A stretch of DNA of 64,000 nucleotides from RUG191 sp045642225 (GCA_045642225.1 JAZUIN010000046.1:1-64000); one strand, 5' to 3'. Shown: positions 17,438 through 27,186, numbered from the stretch's first letter. Program-made: numbers and translations. The notes: generated from the sequence alone by a model not told the origin.

Positions 17438-18427
17438 ATGATAATGCTAAATGATTATCTTTTTTCAGGAGATACAGTTCTTAAAATTTTACAAAAATAC
17501 TCTACTGACTTAAAGAAAAATGCACTAGAAAATCATAATGCGATTGACATGGTGCACTGTAATTTCTTGTTACAGCAAATTGAAATATTAGAGCATAATG
17601 ATTTCTTGACATCACAGTCTCAGAGGATAAGAGAATTATATAAAGTGATGGCGAAGGAATATCCGTTCCTTGCTTTTACATTTAAAGGACGAATCAAATC
17701 GATAATTAGAGCTGAAGAGAAATTTAATGGTTATATAGTGGAATATGTTTATGACTATTATAAGAAGAATCATGAATTTCCATCGATTGATGATTTGAAG
17801 CAGCAATTAAATTGTTTTAGAGATTTGATTGCGTATAGAATAGTTGTTTCAATGCCACAATGTCATTTGAAAGAAGGGGATGACATTAAAGAGGTTGAAC
17901 TTGATTACCTTTACAAAATAGCTAATATGTTGCCAGAGTTCCTTGAGGAGAGAGGCTTTAGCGTCCAAGTGTCTGAGAAAGATGGAGCAGCGGTGTCAAG
18001 TCGATTAGATTCTAATTTGAGACAATATTTTAGAGATTATATTGAAAATCCTAGTCCGATAGGATATCAATCGCTTCATATAACGTTGTATGATAATATA
18101 GCGAGAAGTTATATAGAGGTGCAACTACGAACTAAGGATATGGACGATTATGCAGAGATAGGTCCTGCGAATCATTTGGGATACGAGAAGAGGCAAGAGG
18201 AAGAGAGAACTAGAAGAGATGAGATCCCGTTTTGCGAATATCCGATTTTTGATGAAGCATACGAGCGATTAGTTAAGCTTCACGAATTGGAATTGTCAGA
18301 AGTTAAGGTTAATATGTTTGGCGCTATGAGTAATAGTGTAGTTAATGACGGATGCGGTTTGTTTAGAGGTCGATTCATTTTACCTTATGAGCATTTGTCA
18401 AGATTTCAGAATGATATGATAGATTAA
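17438..18427 (+). CDS. RelA/SpoT-domain (p)ppGpp synthetase, small-alarmone type
   Basis: A protein of 329 residues with a RelA/SpoT nucleotidyltransferase domain and no HD hydrolase, TGS or ACT domain. Signatures include FKGRIKSIIRAEEKF, DLIAYRIVVSMP, GYQSLHITLYD, and IEVQLRTKDMDDYAEIGPANHLGYE. It would transfer pyrophosphate from ATP to GDP or GTP. It is longer than the usual small alarmone synthetase of about 210-260 residues, with extra N-terminal helices. I chose the ATG at 17438 because GAGGGG lies seven bases upstream; a GTG at 17417 is in frame but lacks a ribosome site. A second synthetase lies at 46.6 kb. Confidence 0.85.
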   Translation: MIMLNDYLFSGDTVLKILQKYSTDLKKNALENHNAIDMVHCNFLLQQIEILEHNDFLTSQSQRIRELYKVMAKEYPFLAFTFKGRIKSIIRAEEKFNGYIVEYVYDYYKKNHEFPSIDDLKQQLNCFRDLIAYRIVVSMPQCHLKEGDDIKEVELDYLYKIANMLPEFLEERGFSVQVSEKDGAAVSSRLDSNLRQYFRDYIENPSPIGYQSLHITLYDNIARSYIEVQLRTKDMDDYAEIGPANHLGYEKRQEEERTRRDEIPFCEYPIFDEAYERLVKLHELELSEVKVNMFGAMSNSVVNDGCGLFRGRFILPYEHLSRFQNDMID

Positions 18428-18440
18428 TTAGGAAAGCTTT

Positions 18441-18475
18441 AACAGCTCAAACAGTAGTGTTTGAGCTGTTTTTTT
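18441..18475 (+). terminator. Terminator after the synthetase gene
   Basis: Twelve-base perfect stem AACAGCTCAAAC / GTTTGAGCTGTT with a six-base loop, then a run of seven T. Confidence 0.93.
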
Positions 18476-18498
18476 GATGTTTAAATACAAAGAAAATA

Positions 18499-18524
18499 AA
18501 AAAATAAAAATATTTTTATTTTTT
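18499..18524. repeat. 26-base perfect A/T palindrome
   Basis: A self-complementary run of A and T bases centred at 18511/18512. It lies in the gap before the secreted protein gene and downstream of the terminator. It may be a bent or melting-prone promoter element. Confidence 0.5.
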
Positions 18525-18600
18525 GTCCAGGTTTTGTCATAGTCGTAATTCTATAATGTGCTTAACAGTTAAGAAAACAATTCAAAGGGAGGAAACAATT

Positions 18601-20229
18601 ATGAGAAATAAAGCATTATTAAATTTAAAGGCAAGCGCAAAGAGAGCAGTAGTATATGGACTTTTGGCAACAACATTGGTTACAACATCAGCCGGAGCAT
18701 TAAGCATTAAGAGCTTCGCAGCAGAGAGTAGTTTTAGTCAAGATCAGCTAAATAGTAAGATAGACGAGAAAATGGCTAAAGCATTAATTATTAAAGCAGC
18801 AGGAAAAGTTCCTGTAATAGGTGATCTTCTTGGTAAAGGTTTAGATGAAGCTTTAGCAGGTGTGTTAGGAACAGAGCCCGATAAGACATTAGAAGCATTA
18901 CAAGATATCCAGAACAAATTAGCAGCATTAAATTTGAAGATGGATGATCAGACATCTAAGTTATTGTCAGAATTTTATCAAATTAAAATGGATGATTTTA
19001 ATAAGGATATCAATTCAGTAGATACAATTACAAAATCAAAGCTTATTGAATTATCAACTTATGCATCTGAGAGTGATAATTTGCAGAAGGCAATAGATGT
19101 TTCAAAGCTATTTGATTTTTCGGATTCAAGTACATCAGGTTATGTAAATGTTGTAAGAACTCTAACAAAATATGTACAAGGTGTTGGAATCTCTAATGTT
19201 TCAAAAGATGGTATATATGATGCTGGACTTAGAATAAAAGCATCTGAATCAGCATTATTTGGACATGCAGCAATCAAAAATTCTAAATATATAAATGATG
19301 TAAATACATTAATGACAAATGCTTATAAGCTAATTATTACAGTATTAGAGCAAAAGATATATGTTGGACAATATTTCCATTCTGAGGAAGAGCTTAGAGC
19401 AGCTTATCCATTCGGTGGATCAGAATACGAATACATTAGGGATTGTATGAAGAAGGTTAATTTCCACAAAGGTATTTTAGATATTAATTCTATTAAGAAT
19501 AGTGAGTTAGATGATGCTAAAGCTTATGATCAAGAAAATTTAATAAATGTTGAGGCAGCTAATGTAAATGACTCTAAAGAAGAAGGCGAAGGCTTGTTGA
19601 AGGAATTCCATCTTTCATATGACCCAAATAATTCAGCATCAGTAGTAAGCAAATATAATGCTAAGGTTAAGGACAACTGGTTCTCTTATATTCAAAAGCA
19701 AAAAGATAACAAATTGAACTACCAATTAGTTAAGCTAAATAGTGTAATGCAAGGTGTTAATCTTGAAAGTGACATAGGATTAAATAGAAGTATAAGTAGA
19801 TGGAGTCAAGAAAAAATGGTTAAAGATGCCAACAATAATTTGAGAGCTAAGATGAGTAAGTCTTTATCAAGAGATGCTGCATTAGACATTTATAATTCTC
19901 TTAGAGCGGAAGCTAGAAAGGGAGGCTTATACGAAGGTAAGTCTTTCATCGAAGAATTAGATGAACTTGGATTTGATGTTTCTGGAATTAAAGCGAACAA
20001 AGAAATGCTTATATTAGACTCAAGAGCTGATGGTGGCGAAGTAGATAACAGTAACGAACATTACTGGTGGTCATACTTACAGTATAACGGTGTAAATGGA
20101 TACGATAAAGATTTCTTTGGAAATCCACAAGATGTAAGAATACATGATTTTAAAGAACATCAAGGTTGTTATCCAAAGGAAAAAGGAAATCATGAATTAG
20201 TAAATGTATTTTTCTTCAATCAGATATAG
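18601..20229 (+). CDS. Secreted helical protein of unknown function
   Basis: A 542-residue protein I do not recognise. The start follows AGGGAGGAAAC. The first 43 residues form a long signal peptide (basic start, hydrophobic GLLATTLVTTSAGALS, cut probably after KSFA-AE). The mature part begins with predicted helices around IIKAAGKVPVIGDLLGKGLD, then heptad-like leucine-rich stretches, a Lys/Asp/Asn/Ser-rich body, and a Trp/Tyr/Phe-rich C-terminus. Only two cysteines are seen. No wall anchor, repeat or catalytic motif is seen. The glycine-rich helix plus long amphipathic helices recall helical pore-forming proteins, but that is only a guess. It is monocistronic between two terminators. Confidence 0.85.
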   Translation: MRNKALLNLKASAKRAVVYGLLATTLVTTSAGALSIKSFAAESSFSQDQLNSKIDEKMAKALIIKAAGKVPVIGDLLGKGLDEALAGVLGTEPDKTLEALQDIQNKLAALNLKMDDQTSKLLSEFYQIKMDDFNKDINSVDTITKSKLIELSTYASESDNLQKAIDVSKLFDFSDSSTSGYVNVVRTLTKYVQGVGISNVSKDGIYDAGLRIKASESALFGHAAIKNSKYINDVNTLMTNAYKLIITVLEQKIYVGQYFHSEEELRAAYPFGGSEYEYIRDCMKKVNFHKGILDINSIKNSELDDAKAYDQENLINVEAANVNDSKEEGEGLLKEFHLSYDPNNSASVVSKYNAKVKDNWFSYIQKQKDNKLNYQLVKLNSVMQGVNLESDIGLNRSISRWSQEKMVKDANNNLRAKMSKSLSRDAALDIYNSLRAEARKGGLYEGKSFIEELDELGFDVSGIKANKEMLILDSRADGGEVDNSNEHYWWSYLQYNGVNGYDKDFFGNPQDVRIHDFKEHQGCYPKEKGNHELVNVFFFNQI

Positions 20230-20295
20230 AGTTGATACTATTTAATTTGAAGTAGTATTACACATAAAATTTTTCTTCCCAATAATATGTTATAT

Positions 20296-20327
20296 GGAAA
20301 AGGCGCAATAAGCGTCTTTTCCTATTT
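20296..20327 (+). terminator. Terminator after the secreted protein
   Basis: Eleven-base stem GGAAAAGGCGC / GCGTCTTTTCC (one G-T pair) with loop AATAA, then a T-rich tail. Confidence 0.8.
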
Positions 20328-20362
20328 TAGGAATTGTTTTTGTGTTATTTTTTTACTATATG

Positions 20363-20371
20363 TGGTATAAT
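20363..20371 (+). promoter_or_regulatory. Extended -10 promoter of the STAS-kinase/NRPS-like operon
   Basis: TGGTATAAT (TG-N-TATAAT) 59 bases before the first start codon. The -35 is weak, as is common for extended -10 promoters. It follows a terminator and is the only obvious promoter ahead of a long co-directional gene block. Confidence 0.55.
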
Positions 20372-20429
20372 TTATGCCGAATATATATTTTTTTGTACTA
20401 GAATTTATTTTTGATTTGAGAGGTTTTTT

Positions 20430-21638
20430 ATGAATGTACTATTGAAAGAAAAAAAGGAAGAAAGTGTTGTTATAGCTGTTGAAGGACGTGTTGATACAAA
20501 CAACGCAAGTGAATGCTTTGAACAAATCAGTGAAATCGTTAATGATTCGGAAGATGCACCAATTGTCATTGACTGTTCAAAACTTGAATATATTTCTAGC
20601 GCAGGACTTAGGACGGTTCTTAGAATTGCAAAGCAAAGTGATGAAAAACTTAAACTTATTAATGTATCTAGAGAAGTATACGACGTTTTTGAAGTAACTG
20701 GAATGGTTAGAATTTTTGATGTATATAAGACTTTTGAAGAGTTTGACATTTCTGGTTGTGAAAAGCTTGGGGAAGGTGTCACTGGAGCTGTATATAAGAT
20801 TAATGAGGAATTGATTGTTAAGATGTACAATTCGTCTATTACCTTAGATATGGCTGAAAAAGAGCGTGCAGCATCTAAGGAATCATTTTTAAGGGGAGTG
20901 CCAACGGCTATTCCTTTTGAAATCGTGAAAAAGGAAGAGTGTTATGGTGTTAAATATGAGTTGATGAATGGTATGACACTCGGACAGGCATTTAATAAAA
21001 TGCCAGAGAGATTTGATGAACTTGTTACAAAATATGTAAATGTAATAAAGGAAATTAAAGAAATTGAAGTTGAAGATGGAGTGTTTCCTACTGTAAAAGA
21101 AATTATTACAGATTATCTTATGAAGGTTAAACCATATTTGAGTGAGGAAGACTATGGTATTTTAAAGGATTTGGTTTTGAGTCTTCCTGAACAAAAAAGA
21201 TTTATACATGGAGACATGCATCCAGGTAACATAATGTTACAAAATGATGAATTATTAATAATTGACATGGCAGATGTTGCTACTGGTTGGGAATTCTATG
21301 ATTTGACGCAAGTATATAATGATATTGATTATTCTTTACATTTACCAGGTTTTACAGAGACAGTGGAATCAACAATGGGTATGAAGCAGGAATTGCTTGA
21401 AAAAGTATGGGAATCGTTTATTGCAAAATACTATGAGATAGATGATAAAGAAGTTATTGCAGCGAAAATTGAGGAAATTAAGCTAGCATCAGCACCTATT
21501 ATAGTAAGTAGAATAGGAGCTTTGCCAGATTCTTTTAGAGAAGGTTTGGCAGGACTTATGAAACAGGTTTTGATTGACCCTGTAATTAAGCCAAACGTAG
21601 ATAGAATTAAAGAGATTTACGCAAATAATTTGCAATAA
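20430..21638 (+). CDS. STAS domain fused to an aminoglycoside-phosphotransferase-like kinase
   Basis: A two-domain protein of 402 residues. Residues 1-105 form a STAS (anti-sigma-antagonist) domain. DCSKLEYISSAGLRT places Ser57 where SpoIIAA has its phosphorylated Ser58. Residues about 108-380 form an APH/choline-kinase-like domain: GCEKLGEGVTGAVYKI as the nucleotide loop, IVKMY with the lysine, catalytic FIHGDMHPGNIML, and metal-binding IIDMADV. STAS proteins are switched by serine kinases of the RsbW type, and such an ATPase domain is fused to the MATE protein 5 kb downstream. The kinase substrate is unknown. It is the first gene of the operon. Confidence 0.85.
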   Translation: MNVLLKEKKEESVVIAVEGRVDTNNASECFEQISEIVNDSEDAPIVIDCSKLEYISSAGLRTVLRIAKQSDEKLKLINVSREVYDVFEVTGMVRIFDVYKTFEEFDISGCEKLGEGVTGAVYKINEELIVKMYNSSITLDMAEKERAASKESFLRGVPTAIPFEIVKKEECYGVKYELMNGMTLGQAFNKMPERFDELVTKYVNVIKEIKEIEVEDGVFPTVKEIITDYLMKVKPYLSEEDYGILKDLVLSLPEQKRFIHGDMHPGNIMLQNDELLIIDMADVATGWEFYDLTQVYNDIDYSLHLPGFTETVESTMGMKQELLEKVWESFIAKYYEIDDKEVIAAKIEEIKLASAPIIVSRIGALPDSFREGLAGLMKQVLIDPVIKPNVDRIKEIYANNLQ

Positions 21639-21675
21639 TTAGAATTAAGATTTACTAAACATAAAGGAGAGTTGT

Positions 21676-24621
21676 ATGGAAAAGTATAATGAAGTGTATT
21701 TTCTAAAAAGATGGGCTGATTCAGTTGAAAAAAATCCTAATGAGATTTCATTGATTGATCCAATTCATCCAGAAGGATATACGAGAAAAGAAGTTGATGA
21801 ACGTTCAAGTAAGGTTTGTACATATTTGCAAAAGCAAGGTATTGGACCTAACAATTTTGTAATGATTTATATGGCAAGAACAATAGATATTTTTGTAGCT
21901 GCACTCGGTGTGTTTAAAGCAGGTGCTGTATTTACCATTATGGAAGATCATTATCCTAGAGAACGTGTTGAATACATTATGGATGCAGCTAATTGTAAAT
22001 TAGAGCTTAATGATGAAGTTTATGCTAAGGCAATGGCAGAAGAGCCTGCAAAGGACTATGTTGTAAGTGATTTACATGCACCAGCATTTGCTGTATTTAC
22101 ATCAGGTTCGACAGGTAATCCTAAGGGTGTATTACATGAGTATGGAAACTTAGGACACATTATAGACAGTATCGAGGTTCCAAATCCTGATGGAGTAAGA
22201 GAAGACTTTTCGTTGATTGCACCACTTAATTTCGTGGCATCAATATTACTTTTTGCATACTTCTTGAAGGATGACAAATTGTGCATGCATGTTATTCCAT
22301 ATGATATAGTCAAAAATCCTAAGAAATTTGCGGAATATATAGTTACGAAAAATATCACACATACATTTGTATCACCATCTATGATGAGAGCAAGTAATAA
22401 CTTGATTGGACTTCCACTTAAGTATATATTTACAGGTTCAGAAGCGGCAACAAATGTATACAATCCAGATACTCCGGTTGTGAATTTATATTGTATGAGT
22501 GAGTGTGGATTCTGTGTAACACAATTTACAATTGATAAACCATATCAGAATTGTCCTATCGGTAAGAGCGAGACAGGAGTACATAAAGTGTTCTTGCTAA
22601 AAGAAGATGGTACTGAAGTAACTAATCCTGGCGAAGAAGGCGAGATTTGTGTTGAGAACCCATATGTAAAGGGATATATAGGAATGCCAGAAGAGACTAG
22701 TAAGGTATTTAAGAATGGCATTTATCATACAAATGATCTTGGTAGGTATGATGAGAATGGTAATATCGTGTATGTTGGTAGACTTAACGATATGATCAAA
22801 ATTAACGGTAATAGAGTTGAACCAGGGGAAATTGAAGCAGTAGCAAAGGAAGCATTAGGAGTAGAATGGTGTGCAGCTAAAGGCTTTAGTGGAGCATCAA
22901 CTTATATTGCCTTATATTACAAGGATGACATTGAATTTGATGAAGATGAGATAAGAACTAAGATGGAAAAGAAGCTTCCATATTACATGATTCCTGCTCA
23001 TTTTGTTAAGATTGATGAAATTCCACTTACTCCTACGGGTAAGTTCAATAGAAAGGCACTTCCACAGCCATCAGTTGAACTCAACTTTGCAGAATATGTT
23101 GCTCCTTCAAACGAAATAGAAGAGCTATTATGTAAGACATTTGCAGAAGTGTTGAAGGTTGAGAGAATAGGAGTTAATGATGATTTCTATCAATTAGGTG
23201 GAGATTCACTTCGCTCGATGGAAGTAGTTGCTATAATCGATTCAGATTATCTTACAGCAGAAGATTTGTTTAAGGGACGCACACCTAAGGAAGTTGCTGA
23301 ATTATATATGGAAAATGAAAAGAATTCTAGCGGCGCGTCATGGACAGAAACAGAGCTTGATGCTAGAAAAGAAAGCTATGATTTACTTGGCGTCGAGAAG
23401 AAGTATGTAGAAGAGATGCAACGTGAAGAGGGAAAGATTGGAGCTAATCTAACTAGACTTGTATCATTCCCACTTATGTTAGGCGCAGATAAGATTGCTG
23501 ATTCAATGAATAAGATGATTCAGAATAGACCTATTTGGGGAACAGTTTTCTACTATGATGATAATAATGAATTAAAGCAAAAGTACGATGAGTCAAAGCT
23601 TCCAAAGGTTGAAGTAGAAAAAATGACAGAAGCAGAATTTGATTCGATCAAGGACAGCTTACTTCCTGCATTTGAACCAATTAATTCAATAATGGCTGTA
23701 GCTAGAGTTATTGAGACAGAAGCAAAGATTTATGTATTAATGGGTATGAGTCACGCTAAGATAGATGGATTCGGAGAGAGAGTATTCTGGTCTGACATCT
23801 TTGATGCGTATCAAGGCAAAGAATTATCACTTGATTCATATTATTCATGTCTTTCAGATATTAAGAAGAATAAGGATTCTGATAAATATCAAGAAGCAAA
23901 GACTTATTTTGATGAGAAGTACGGTAAAGTTGAGTGGTTAAGAGCACTTCCACCAGATCAAAAGGGTGGAGATTTGACAAGAGCATTTAACGTTGAGGCA
24001 TTACCATTTAACTTGGAGGATATCGAAGCAGCCGAGAAGAGATTAGGTGCTAGTAGAAATGCAATTTTTGCAGCAATTACACTTGTTACAGTTGCGAAAA
24101 TTACTAAGAATACAAAGGTTATGCTTAACTGGACATATCAAGACAGAAGTGGAAAGGTGAAGGAAAATGCTGGCGGACTTATGATGAAGCGTCTTCCAAT
24201 AGCAATTGATGTAATGTCAATGGCAAACTTTGGCGATGGTCTTGAAAATATTAAGGAACAGATTATTAATGGTATGTCTAATAGTTCTTATGAGTGGGTT
24301 TGTGAGAATGAAGATGGACTAAATGATGATGTAATGTCATTTGTATATCAACCATCAAGTATTATGGAGACTGGAAAGCTTCAAGCTGTTGGTGCTGAAA
24401 TGGTTCAAGGCGTAATTCCAAATCCTGGAACAGCAAGAAAGTTTGCTGTAATGGTATTAGAACAAGGTGATGAAATGCTTGGTACTGTTAACTATATGAA
24501 GGGCTATTATTCAGAGAAGAAGATTAAGAAGTTCTTTAAAACATTTTCAAAGGTGGCAAATAAGGTTATTAAAAGCGAGAAGTCAGCAGGCTTTACAGCA
24601 ATTGATATTGTAATGATGTAA
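21676..24621 (+). CDS. NRPS-like protein: adenylation, carrier and condensation-like domains
   Basis: A protein of 981 residues in the order A-PCP-C. The adenylation domain (about 10-480) has FTSGSTGNPKG, YCMSECGF, YHTNDLGRYDENG, GRLNDMIKINGNRVEPGEIE and the catalytic K456 in TPTGKFNRKALP. The carrier domain follows, with S511 in LGGDSLRS as the phosphopantetheine site. The C-terminal part (about 565-970) is condensation-like with H693-x3-D697-G698. No thioesterase or reductase is present, so the product is probably released by the condensation domain onto an amine or alcohol acceptor. The activated substrate cannot be read reliably. No phosphopantetheinyl transferase is in the window. Confidence 0.88.
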   Translation: MEKYNEVYFLKRWADSVEKNPNEISLIDPIHPEGYTRKEVDERSSKVCTYLQKQGIGPNNFVMIYMARTIDIFVAALGVFKAGAVFTIMEDHYPRERVEYIMDAANCKLELNDEVYAKAMAEEPAKDYVVSDLHAPAFAVFTSGSTGNPKGVLHEYGNLGHIIDSIEVPNPDGVREDFSLIAPLNFVASILLFAYFLKDDKLCMHVIPYDIVKNPKKFAEYIVTKNITHTFVSPSMMRASNNLIGLPLKYIFTGSEAATNVYNPDTPVVNLYCMSECGFCVTQFTIDKPYQNCPIGKSETGVHKVFLLKEDGTEVTNPGEEGEICVENPYVKGYIGMPEETSKVFKNGIYHTNDLGRYDENGNIVYVGRLNDMIKINGNRVEPGEIEAVAKEALGVEWCAAKGFSGASTYIALYYKDDIEFDEDEIRTKMEKKLPYYMIPAHFVKIDEIPLTPTGKFNRKALPQPSVELNFAEYVAPSNEIEELLCKTFAEVLKVERIGVNDDFYQLGGDSLRSMEVVAIIDSDYLTAEDLFKGRTPKEVAELYMENEKNSSGASWTETELDARKESYDLLGVEKKYVEEMQREEGKIGANLTRLVSFPLMLGADKIADSMNKMIQNRPIWGTVFYYDDNNELKQKYDESKLPKVEVEKMTEAEFDSIKDSLLPAFEPINSIMAVARVIETEAKIYVLMGMSHAKIDGFGERVFWSDIFDAYQGKELSLDSYYSCLSDIKKNKDSDKYQEAKTYFDEKYGKVEWLRALPPDQKGGDLTRAFNVEALPFNLEDIEAAEKRLGASRNAIFAAITLVTVAKITKNTKVMLNWTYQDRSGKVKENAGGLMMKRLPIAIDVMSMANFGDGLENIKEQIINGMSNSSYEWVCENEDGLNDDVMSFVYQPSSIMETGKLQAVGAEMVQGVIPNPGTARKFAVMVLEQGDEMLGTVNYMKGYYSEKKIKKFFKTFSKVANKVIKSEKSAGFTAIDIVMM

Positions 24622-24682
24622 TGTCTATGACAAATGAGTGCAAATTGTAATTGATTTAGTGAAGAATAGAAAGGTGGCATTT

Positions 24683-25411
24683 ATGGCAGAACAAAAGATA
24701 CCAAAGATTATACATTTATGTTGGTTTGGACATGGGGAATATGATGAGAAGATGAAGCATTGTCTTGAGTCTTGGGACAAATATGCATCTGATTATAAGA
24801 TTATGACTTGGAATGAAGAAACATTTGATTTGGATTCATGTACATATGTAAGACAAGCCTATGATATGAAAAGATGGGCATTTGTGACAGATTATGTTAG
24901 ATTCAAGGTGTTACAGCAATATGGCGGAATCTATATGGATACAGATATGGAGTTAGTAAAGCCATTAGATGATTTGTTGGATAATGATTCAGTATTATCA
25001 TTCAAACAACGTGCACTTGGAATGAAGCAATATGGTTTGACAAGTGGAATTATTATGACAAAAGCAAATAATGATTTGTTTGATCCACTTATTGAGCAAT
25101 TTGAATCCCGTTCATATATTAATGAAAATGGCGAAGAGGATGTTACACCAATTGCAAAGTTTTTGACAGATTTATTAAGAGATAGAGGTATTAGACAAGA
25201 TAATACATTGCAATCAATAGATGGTGTTACAGTATATCCTAATGAGTACTTGTGTCCAACAGTTCCACTTGATGGTGAAGAAGGAGAGATTGAATTGACA
25301 GATAATACTTACGCAATTCATCATTTCACAGGTACATGGAGAACACCTGAGATTATGGAAAAAATTATGGAAAAAGTTAGAAATGCAAAAGAGGGCGAAA
25401 ATGTTATCTAG
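24683..25411 (+). CDS. GT32-type glycosyltransferase
   Basis: A predicted cytoplasmic glycosyltransferase of 242 residues. KIIHLCWFG at the start, KRWAFVTDYVRFKVLQQYGG, and the DxD motif in YMDTDMELV fit the DXD-sugar-binding family (GT32, as in capsule and OCH1-like enzymes). It would add a hexose or HexNAc to an acceptor. GAAAGGTGG precedes the ATG at 24683; a GTG 45 bases upstream is in frame but lacks a ribosome site. The 3' end overlaps the MATE gene start by 11 bases, so translation is coupled. The link to the NRPS-like enzyme suggests a glycosylated acyl or aminoacyl product, by inference. Confidence 0.85.
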   Translation: MAEQKIPKIIHLCWFGHGEYDEKMKHCLESWDKYASDYKIMTWNEETFDLDSCTYVRQAYDMKRWAFVTDYVRFKVLQQYGGIYMDTDMELVKPLDDLLDNDSVLSFKQRALGMKQYGLTSGIIMTKANNDLFDPLIEQFESRSYINENGEEDVTPIAKFLTDLLRDRGIRQDNTLQSIDGVTVYPNEYLCPTVPLDGEEGEIELTDNTYAIHHFTGTWRTPEIMEKIMEKVRNAKEGENVI

Positions 25412-27185
25412 AAATAGTAATGACCAACTTATAAAAGGCATGCTAAAGAAAGTTATGATTATGACTAGTTTAGCAGGCTTTGTTACAATGATAGGCGCTC
25501 TTGTTGATAATATCTTAGTTGGTAGATTTATGGGGGCAGATTGTGTTAGTTCTTCTGGACTAATAAACCCATTGCTCCTACTATGTATCGCTGTTAGTAG
25601 CATATTTATGAGTGGTGGACAGATTAATGTATCTAGAAGAATTGGCGCTGGCAAGATAAAAGAGGCGAATCAAATTTTTTCAATGGTTTCAGTAGCAATT
25701 GTTGTAATTTCAATTGTTGTTGGTATATTCCTTTTTATCTTCTGTGGCCCAGTGGCAGGAATTCTTGGAGCTAATAAGAATCCAGAAATATTGATGCCTC
25801 TTACATCAGATTTTGTAAAGGGTATTGCGATAGGAATGCCAGCTGTAATGATTATGTTTTGCATGACACCATATTTACAGATAGATGGCGATAATACAAG
25901 GCTTGTTATTTCAATGATTGTAATGCTTGTGACAAATGTGCTAGGAGATTTAACAGCTATATTTGTTATAAAAAGTGCAGCGCATGGTATGTTTTATATA
26001 GCGTTAGCAACATCGCTTAGTAATATATTTGGATTTTTTGTTATTTTGTCTCACTTTTTCTCGAAGAAATCAACATTTAAGTTCTCCTTAAAAGGAATTA
26101 AATGGAAAGAATTTGGTAGAGTAATGGGACACGGCTTACCTACAGGACTTCAGAGAACTTATAGTACAGTAGCTAATTTGTGTATGAATTTAATTGTACT
26201 TTCTGTAGCGGGTGTAGTAGGTAACGCGGCACAAACTGTTCGTGGAAATGTTAGTGCATTATTTCTAACTCTTGGTGCATCACTTGGTTCAGCAACACTT
26301 ACAGTTACAAGCCTAATGTATGGTGAGGAGAATAAGGAAGGCCTTAAGATTACAGAAAGAGCAGCAGTTTTTATGAGTTTAAAGATTACTATTGTTTTGG
26401 CTGTAATTATGTTTGTTTTTGCAGGTCCTATTTCTAAACTGTTCTTGGGAGGAAATGAAGAGGCTGTAGGCATTGCAAATGAAGCGATTAGATTTTTTGC
26501 TTTTGCACTTCCATTTTGTTCTATTTGTGATATTTTATTTGGTTATTATCAAGCCATTACAAGGTCCGTTCTTGCAAATGTTATTCCATTGCTAGAATAC
26601 TTTGTTTTGCCAGTAGGTTTGTCATACATTTTAGGACACACAAGTCTTAAAGCAACAGGAATATGGATTGCATATCCTATAGCAGCGGCATTAACTATTG
26701 TTATTTTACTTATTATAGTTAGTATAAAGGAAAAGAGATTTATATTTAGAATTACTGATCTTGCGTTGATTCCAGAAGGCTTTGGCGTTAGTGAAGAGAA
26801 TTCTTTGGAGCGAGTTATAACTGACATCGAGGGAGCACTTGAGTGTTCTAGAGAAGCATTTGATTTCTGTAAAGAGAAATCTCAAGATGACAAGAAGTCT
26901 AATTCAGTATCTCTTGCAATAGAAGAAATGACGAAAAACATTATTGAGCATGGATTTGAGAGTGTAAGTAACCCTAGTATTAATCTTAAATTGATGTGGA
27001 AAAATGATGAGTTTATATTGTGTATTAGAGATAATTGCAAGCCTTTCAATCCAAAGGAAAAGGCAATGATGCTAAATAAGAGTAATGCGATAGATTCAAT
27101 AGGTATACCACTTGTATTTGGAATGATAAATAACATAGAGTATACCAACGTTTTGAATATGAATAATTTGAGGATCACGGTGTAA
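25401..27185 (+). CDS. MATE transporter fused to RsbW-like HATPase domain
   Basis: A protein of 594 residues. Residues about 1-445 form a MATE-family transporter with twelve hydrophobic segments (MIGALVDNILVGRFMGADCV near the start). Residues about 455-594 form a small HATPase domain like the serine kinases RsbW and SpoIIAB: N-box SLAIEEMTKNIIEHGFE, then CIRDNCKPFNP and SIGIPLVFGMIN. The fusion could link export to partner switching with the STAS protein of the same operon. No sigma factor or PP2C phosphatase lies nearby. The start was placed at 25401 after AGAGGG. The transported molecule may be the product of the NRPS-like and GT genes (inference). Confidence 0.85.
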   Translation: MLSRNSNDQLIKGMLKKVMIMTSLAGFVTMIGALVDNILVGRFMGADCVSSSGLINPLLLLCIAVSSIFMSGGQINVSRRIGAGKIKEANQIFSMVSVAIVVISIVVGIFLFIFCGPVAGILGANKNPEILMPLTSDFVKGIAIGMPAVMIMFCMTPYLQIDGDNTRLVISMIVMLVTNVLGDLTAIFVIKSAAHGMFYIALATSLSNIFGFFVILSHFFSKKSTFKFSLKGIKWKEFGRVMGHGLPTGLQRTYSTVANLCMNLIVLSVAGVVGNAAQTVRGNVSALFLTLGASLGSATLTVTSLMYGEENKEGLKITERAAVFMSLKITIVLAVIMFVFAGPISKLFLGGNEEAVGIANEAIRFFAFALPFCSICDILFGYYQAITRSVLANVIPLLEYFVLPVGLSYILGHTSLKATGIWIAYPIAAALTIVILLIIVSIKEKRFIFRITDLALIPEGFGVSEENSLERVITDIEGALECSREAFDFCKEKSQDDKKSNSVSLAIEEMTKNIIEHGFESVSNPSINLKLMWKNDEFILCIRDNCKPFNPKEKAMMLNKSNAIDSIGIPLVFGMINNIEYTNVLNMNNLRITV

Positions 27186-27186
27186 T

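Noticed and set aside
21676..24621. Reading the NRPS-like gene as part of a classical siderophore or antibiotic cluster
   Set aside because: There is only one module and no thioesterase, reductase, transporter of siderophore type or tailoring set, and the neighbours point elsewhere.
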